From the NCBI GenBank assembly GCA_946482635.1, contig CAMLSG010000016.1:1-40913 (forward strand): a stretch of DNA of 40,913 bases. Direction: 5' to 3'. The stretch's first letter is position 1. Every line of letters begins with the position of its first letter. Source of the DNA: an uncultured Duganella sp. Lineage in GTDB: Bacteria; Pseudomonadota; Gammaproteobacteria; Burkholderiales; Burkholderiaceae. The position numbers and the translations under genes are program-made. This document shows, piece after piece, positions 34,331-40,913 of the stretch. A model generated the notes under the pieces. The model made no database searches, was not told the origin of the DNA, and was given only the letters and a program-made list of their open reading frames with translations.

Positions 34331-34345
34331 TGTTATTTTGCTACA
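34331..34345. promoter_or_regulatory. Imperfect TGTAG-N5-CTACA copy (site 5)
   Basis: TGTTA (34331-34335), five bases, then CTACA (34341-34345) followed by AA as in site 4. One half-site is perfect and the other matches 3 of 5. It lies 18 nt before the transporter ATG and 75 bp centre to centre from site 4, a spacing suited to looping or to bracketing a promoter. Confidence 0.4.
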
Positions 34346-34363
34346 AATTACTCGGGGACAGAG

Positions 34364-37400
<3,037 letters not shown>

Positions 37401-37410
37401 GAAAAGCCGA

Positions 37411-39030
37411 ATGAAACTTTCGTCCATCGCATTGTCCCTATTGCTTGCCACCGGCGCGCACAGCGCACTCGCGGCGCCGCCAAAGCCATTTCTTTGGGAG
37501 AATGCGACCGTCTACTTCCTGGTCACCGACCGCTTCGCCAACGGCGACAAAAGCAATGACCTGGCTTACGGCCGCAAGGCAGATGCTGCGCCGCTGCGCG
37601 GTTTCATGGGCGGCGACTTCAAAGGGCTGACGGCAAAGATCAAGTCCGGCTATTTCGACGACCTGGGCGTGGACGTGATCTGGACCACGCCGCCAGTCGA
37701 ACAAATCCACGCCGGAACGGATGAAGGTACCGGCAAGTCCTACGGCTTCCACGGCTACTGGGCGCGCGACTTCACGGCGATGGACGCCAACCTCGGCACC
37801 GAAAAAGACTTCCGCGATTTCGTGGAAGCTGCCCACGCGCGCGGCATCCGCGTTTTGCTGGATGTGGTGATGAATCACACTGGCCCGGTAACCGAAGCCG
37901 ATCCCGTCTGGCCGGAAGGCTGGGTGCGCACCGAACCGCAATGCCAGTACAAAGACGTGCCCTCGACCGTGAGCTGCACGCTGGTGAAGAACCTCCCGGA
38001 CTTCCGCACCGAAAGCGATGCGCCGGTCGAATTGCCGCCGGCGCTGGCGGCCAAGTGGAAGACCGAAGGACGCTACGAGCGCGAAGTGAAAGAACTGGAT
38101 GACTTTTTCGCCCGTACAGGCTACCCGCGCGCTCCGCGCTACTACCTGATGAAGTGGCATGCGGACTGGGTACGCAAGTACGGCGTGGACGGCTTCCGCG
38201 CCGATACGGCCAAGCATGTGGAACCTGCTGTATGGGCCGAGCTCCGCAAAGTCGCACTGGCAGCGCACGACGAGTGGAAAAGCCTGAATCCCCAAAAGGT
38301 AATGGGCGACGGCCGCTTCTTCATGCTGGCCGAGGTGTACAACTACAACATCGCGCACGGGCAGGACTTCGACATGGGCGGCGGCGAGAAGGCCAATTAC
38401 TTTGCCAATGGCTTCGATGGCCTGATCAACTTCGGCATGGTGCATGATGCGAAGGGCGACTATGAGTCCTTATTCAGCAAGTACGCGTCGCAACTGGCGG
38501 GTCCACTGAAAGGCCATTCGGTCATGAACTATATGGATTCGCACGACGACGGCAATCCATTCGATCCTTCGCGCCAGAAGCCTTTCGAGACAGCGAACAA
38601 GCTACTGCTGGCGCCGGGAGCCGCCCAGATTTACTACGGCGACGAGATCTCGCGCCGACTCGACGTGGCCGACGCGAAAGGCGATGCGAAGCTGCGCTCT
38701 TTCATGAACTGGGGCGACTTGAAGGCGAATGCAAAAGTGCGTGCGCACTGGGCAAAGCTGGGCAAATTCCGCCAGGCGCATCCTGCGATCGGCGCCGGCG
38801 AGCATAAGAAGCTGGCGGACCTGCCGTACACCTTCAGCCGTGTACGTGGCGACGACAAGGTTGTTGTGGCACTGGATGTGAAGACTGGCCAGCCCGTCGA
38901 TATCTCCGTAGCTGGCTTATTCGCAGACGGCACCAAAGTAAAGGATGCCTACTCTGGCACGTCTTACACAGTGAAAGATGGTGTCGTCCGCACCAGCGGC
39001 AAGAGTGATACGATCTTGCTTGCGAAGTAG
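37411..39030 (+). CDS. Periplasmic GH13 alpha-amylase, MalS-like
   Basis: A 539-residue GH13 alpha-amylase with a signal peptide ending SALA-A. Catalytic residues are D265 (GFRADTAKHVE), E308 (MLAEVYNY) and D379 (MDSHDDGN). Conserved region I reads DVVMNH. A cysteine pair near residues 178-189 could form a disulfide, fitting an exported protein. The barrel (about 30-440) is followed by a short beta domain. It resembles periplasmic alpha-amylases such as MalS and should shorten long maltodextrins before inner-membrane transport. AGGA precedes the ATG, and the 10-nt gap to pgm indicates one operon. Confidence 0.94.
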   Translation: MKLSSIALSLLLATGAHSALAAPPKPFLWENATVYFLVTDRFANGDKSNDLAYGRKADAAPLRGFMGGDFKGLTAKIKSGYFDDLGVDVIWTTPPVEQIHAGTDEGTGKSYGFHGYWARDFTAMDANLGTEKDFRDFVEAAHARGIRVLLDVVMNHTGPVTEADPVWPEGWVRTEPQCQYKDVPSTVSCTLVKNLPDFRTESDAPVELPPALAAKWKTEGRYEREVKELDDFFARTGYPRAPRYYLMKWHADWVRKYGVDGFRADTAKHVEPAVWAELRKVALAAHDEWKSLNPQKVMGDGRFFMLAEVYNYNIAHGQDFDMGGGEKANYFANGFDGLINFGMVHDAKGDYESLFSKYASQLAGPLKGHSVMNYMDSHDDGNPFDPSRQKPFETANKLLLAPGAAQIYYGDEISRRLDVADAKGDAKLRSFMNWGDLKANAKVRAHWAKLGKFRQAHPAIGAGEHKKLADLPYTFSRVRGDDKVVVALDVKTGQPVDISVAGLFADGTKVKDAYSGTSYTVKDGVVRTSGKSDTILLAK

Positions 39031-39074
39031 TAGGTCCAGCCCGGCGTGGCTCCGGCAGTGAGCGAATGCTGGGC

Positions 39075-39626
39075 TTACGTTCCTGCATCGTCTCCGCTGG
39101 GGCCTTCTGCTGGATAGGTAATACGTAGCCCTTCCACATGAGCAAATGGCGTCAACTTATGCGGACGCCTTTGCCGTGCGTCGATGATGTCGTCCACGCG
39201 CACATCACGGACCAGCAAAGCGTCCGCAACCAATGAGCGGTGGCAGCGCCATGGTACGGCCTCCGCGCACATCAATACACAGCACTTGCTGCGCCCGAGT
39301 TCTACGACCGCGTCGACGTTCTCTGCAAACTCCTCGGTCTGCATGTAGTCGGCATAGCCGCGAAACGACAGGTTGCGCCAGCCGGCATTTTCGGAATCCT
39401 TGCGGGGATGACGCAGCCCGCCAAGGCCGCGCATGTAGCGGTATTCGATGCCGGCATCTTCAAGCGAGGCCGCGAGCTGGTCCTGTCCGAATTGAGGATT
39501 GTGGCGCGACTTCGGTACCGTCCTGATGTCGAGCAGGCATTCGACGCCATTCTGCCGCAGCAGTCCAATGAATTCTTCGATTGTGCGATTCGAGTGACCG
39601 ATAGTGCAGACGAGTTCCGATGCCAT
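39075..39626 (-). CDS. DUF488 domain-containing protein
   Basis: A 183-residue cytoplasmic protein of the DUF488 family. Hallmarks are the opening CTIGHSNRTIEEFIGLL, the central LLDIRTVPKSRHNPQF and CAEAVPWRCHR (C120, C128, H129), which may bind a metal or be redox active. The function of the family is not established. ATG 39624-39626 follows GAGAGG. It is convergent with the amylase gene and closes the sugar locus on this side. GC content is a little below that of the sugar genes. Confidence 0.9.
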   Translation of the reverse strand: MASELVCTIGHSNRTIEEFIGLLRQNGVECLLDIRTVPKSRHNPQFGQDQLAASLEDAGIEYRYMRGLGGLRHPRKDSENAGWRNLSFRGYADYMQTEEFAENVDAVVELGRSKCCVLMCAEAVPWRCHRSLVADALLVRDVRVDDIIDARQRRPHKLTPFAHVEGLRITYPAEGPSGDDAGT

Positions 39627-39698
39627 GGCTGCCTCTCGCGATAGCTTCGCCTGTATTCTGGCACGGAGAGGCCGCAGGCGGCGTACTGCCTGAAGCGC

Positions 39699-40148
39699 TT
39701 ATTGCTGAGTACCAACCAGTTGCATCTTGAGGTAGGTGACTTTGAACCCAGAATAGTGTCTCGTCGTTTCTCCAACAACGGAGAACCCATTGCGTGCATA
39801 AAACCGCTGGGCATCTGCGTTCGACCTGGCGACATTCAACGAAACTCCTTCAGTTTCCTTGTCGACGACGGCGTTCAGCAGCGCTTGCCCGATGCCGTTG
39901 CCTCGCGCTTCGCCGTGCACGAACAACGCTCTCAACTGGCCGGAAAAAGTTGCTGCGAACCCGCGCACCTTGCCATCGTCGAAAACGATGACATCGGACT
40001 CATTAAAGGCCGCCAGGATGCCTTCGTCCTGTTCAAGAGGCGTGACCTGGAAGGAATGGGGCTCGAATTTGAGCTCCTCACTTTTAGCGTCAGCATAGAT
40101 GCGGCAAACTGCAGGAAAGTCTGCCGCCTTAAATTCGCGGACTGTCAT
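39699..40148 (-). CDS. GNAT family N-acetyltransferase
   Basis: A 149-residue GNAT protein. It opens MTVREFKAADFPAVCRIY, has the acetyl-CoA loop ARGNGIGQALLNAVV and ends with the family motif NADAQRFYARNGFSVVGE. The substrate is unknown. ATG 40146-40148 has AAGGA upstream at long spacing. It lies 72 nt before the DUF488 gene on the same strand and could be co-transcribed with it. Not obviously linked to glucan metabolism. Confidence 0.9.
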   Translation of the reverse strand: MTVREFKAADFPAVCRIYADAKSEELKFEPHSFQVTPLEQDEGILAAFNESDVIVFDDGKVRGFAATFSGQLRALFVHGEARGNGIGQALLNAVVDKETEGVSLNVARSNADAQRFYARNGFSVVGETTRHYSGFKVTYLKMQLVGTQQ

Positions 40149-40258
40149 CGATTGAGAGTTCCTTCATAGACGGCCAGGTCGGCCGCTGAGAGTAGCCATC
40201 GATGCCAGTGCTGGTACGGTGGAAGGCCAGCGTGGCGACGCCATGTTGGGCCGCGAGT

Positions 40259-40675
40259 TCACCGGCGTTCGCCAGATGGTTCGAAGTTCACCCTGATCGC
40301 CATAATCAGGCAAGGTTGGCCTTGCAGCAGCTGCGGCGTAGCGAAGTCGAACTGCACCGGTCCCAGTTTGCTGGATTCGGCGTCGACAAAGTCCACCGGG
40401 TATGGAATGTTTTCGATGTCGAGGCTCACAGAAATCTGATGGTGCAGGCCGTAGAACCTTCGCTTTGCTACCGGGCGAACGTCGGTCACATCGCCCAGGC
40501 GGTCAAGTATCTCCTTGAGATTCGACTCTGAAGTCGGTGCTTTGAACAGGCGCGCAGCCGCAGTAAGGTCGCCGGCTGCTAATAATTTCGTGGCTTGTAT
40601 GCCGCAAGATTCGGCTGAAGCCGCATGTGCGGTCCCAACGCAGCCCAGTAGTGCCAGAAGCAGGAAATTGCGCAT
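40259..40675 (-). CDS. Small exported protein, hypothetical
   Basis: A 138-residue protein with a signal peptide (LLLALLGCVGTAHAASA) and a mature part of about 118 residues containing three cysteines including the near-N-terminal one (ESCGIQATKLLAAGDL). The region ending PVDFVDAESSKLGPVQFDF looks beta-rich. GAGG lies 5 nt before ATG 40673-40675. It begins 20 nt after the pullulanase stop codon on the same strand, so it is probably co-transcribed with pullulanase. No family recognised; it might assist pullulanase or be independent. Confidence 0.75.
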   Translation of the reverse strand: MRNFLLLALLGCVGTAHAASAESCGIQATKLLAAGDLTAAARLFKAPTSESNLKEILDRLGDVTDVRPVAKRRFYGLHHQISVSLDIENIPYPVDFVDAESSKLGPVQFDFATPQLLQGQPCLIMAIRVNFEPSGERR

Positions 40676-40695
40676 GTGAACCTCATTGTTATTAA

Positions 40696-40913
40696 TTAGT
40701 TCACGAATACTACAGCAGTTCTTGCTGGAATGCTGAAGCTGCCCGTTGCTGCATCGTAGCGTGCTTCGCTGGCGCGTTTGTCACCTGCGCCGGCAGCCAG
40801 GTGCACCGGGTGCAGGCGATAGGATTTCCCTGCCTCGCCGGCAGCGACGATCGTTTGTTCCACCTTGTCCACGTTGATGAAGTACGCAATAGTTCTAAAT
40901 CCTGCCCCTTCAT
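40696..40913 (-). CDS. pulA: Pullulanase-type alpha-1,6-glucosidase, C-terminal part (cut by window edge)
   Basis: An open frame of 71 codons runs from the right edge to a TAA at 40696-40698. Its sequence includes AYFINVDKVEQTIVAAGEAG, YRLHPVHLAAGAGDKRASEA and ending SIPARTAVVFVN. This is the C-terminal beta domain characteristic of Gram-negative pullulanases, in which LHPV and the final VPARTxVVF motif are diagnostic. Pullulanase cuts alpha-1,6 branches of starch, glycogen and pullulan, and this gene would supply linear maltodextrins to the adjacent locus. The catalytic part lies beyond the window. An overlapping frame from 40710 is spurious. Confidence 0.75.
   Translation of the reverse strand, partial: EGAGFRTIAYFINVDKVEQTIVAAGEAGKSYRLHPVHLAAGAGDKRASEARYDAATGSFSIPARTAVVFVN

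Noticed and set aside
39627..39698. Imperfect palindromic stretch between GNAT and DUF488 genes considered as an integron attC site
   Set aside because: It lacks the conserved GTTRRRY core and matching inverse core, and the hairpins are short; no integrase is present.
40149..40258. Minus-strand frame of about 50 codons between the small exported protein and the GNAT gene
   Set aside because: It has GC-rich third positions but no start codon or ribosome binding site and overlaps the GNAT start. It could be a gene remnant but cannot be supported.
40202..40531. 109-codon plus-strand frame
   Set aside because: Antisense to the small exported protein, which has a signal peptide and ribosome binding site.
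40710..40913. 67-codon minus-strand frame at the right edge
   Set aside because: A different minus-strand frame matches the pullulanase C-terminus clearly; this one has no recognisable features.

Overview
The window is chromosomal DNA from a high-GC Gram-negative bacterium, most likely a betaproteobacterium of the Oxalobacteraceae (Massilia/Duganella type). This rests on gene content and protein style: a phasin with an Ala/Lys/Pro-rich tail, a TonB-dependent receptor of the Xanthomonas/Caulobacter type, an MCP with the EWKNIL motif, and pervasive GC-rich third codon positions. The genus is inference. I see no tRNA, rRNA or CRISPR array.

Positions 1-1200 are accessory. They hold the right end of an IS200/IS605 (TnpB) element and two small unknown genes, the outer of which has lost its natural 3' end to the element. 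Positions 1216-5567 carry a translationally coupled TIM-barrel isomerase/PhyH dioxygenase pair, a divergent LysR regulator, a DUF418 membrane protein and a decayed ORF6N-domain gene. Positions 5568-16802 are mostly household genes: an M29-type peptidase, small hypotheticals, a repeat-rich lipoprotein, a TPR-GGDEF diguanylate cyclase, an ABC ATPase/permease pair and a heterodimeric MdlAB-like ABC exporter. Positions 16803-21882 hold a 25-bp inverted repeat, a phasin, an overlapping codA-GNAT-GNAT operon and a chemoreceptor.

Positions 21879-39030, with the cut gene at the right edge, form an alpha-glucan (starch/maltodextrin) utilisation locus. It contains a secreted glycosidase-CBM-esterase fusion, a SusA-like GH13 enzyme, a TonB-dependent receptor, a GH31 alpha-glucosidase or transglucosidase, a GPH/SLC45-type MFS sugar transporter, phosphoglucomutase, a MalS-like alpha-amylase and the C-terminus of a pullulanase. 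The likely flow is surface or periplasmic cleavage, outer-membrane import by the TonB receptor, trimming in the periplasm, inner-membrane import by the MFS protein and entry into glycolysis or glycogen through Pgm. An M2 (ACE-like) dipeptidase sits inside the locus. A shared palindrome, TGTAG-N5-CTACA, occurs in the amylase/receptor intergenic region and before the transporter. It is the best candidate operator of the locus, but no cognate regulator is present in the window.

The most interesting items are the glycosidase-CBM-esterase fusion, the shared TGTAG-N5-CTACA operator, and the ORF6N remnant whose upstream palindrome copies its own LRSQ-coding segment. The two mobile or decayed elements also appear to have rewritten the C-termini of neighbouring genes.
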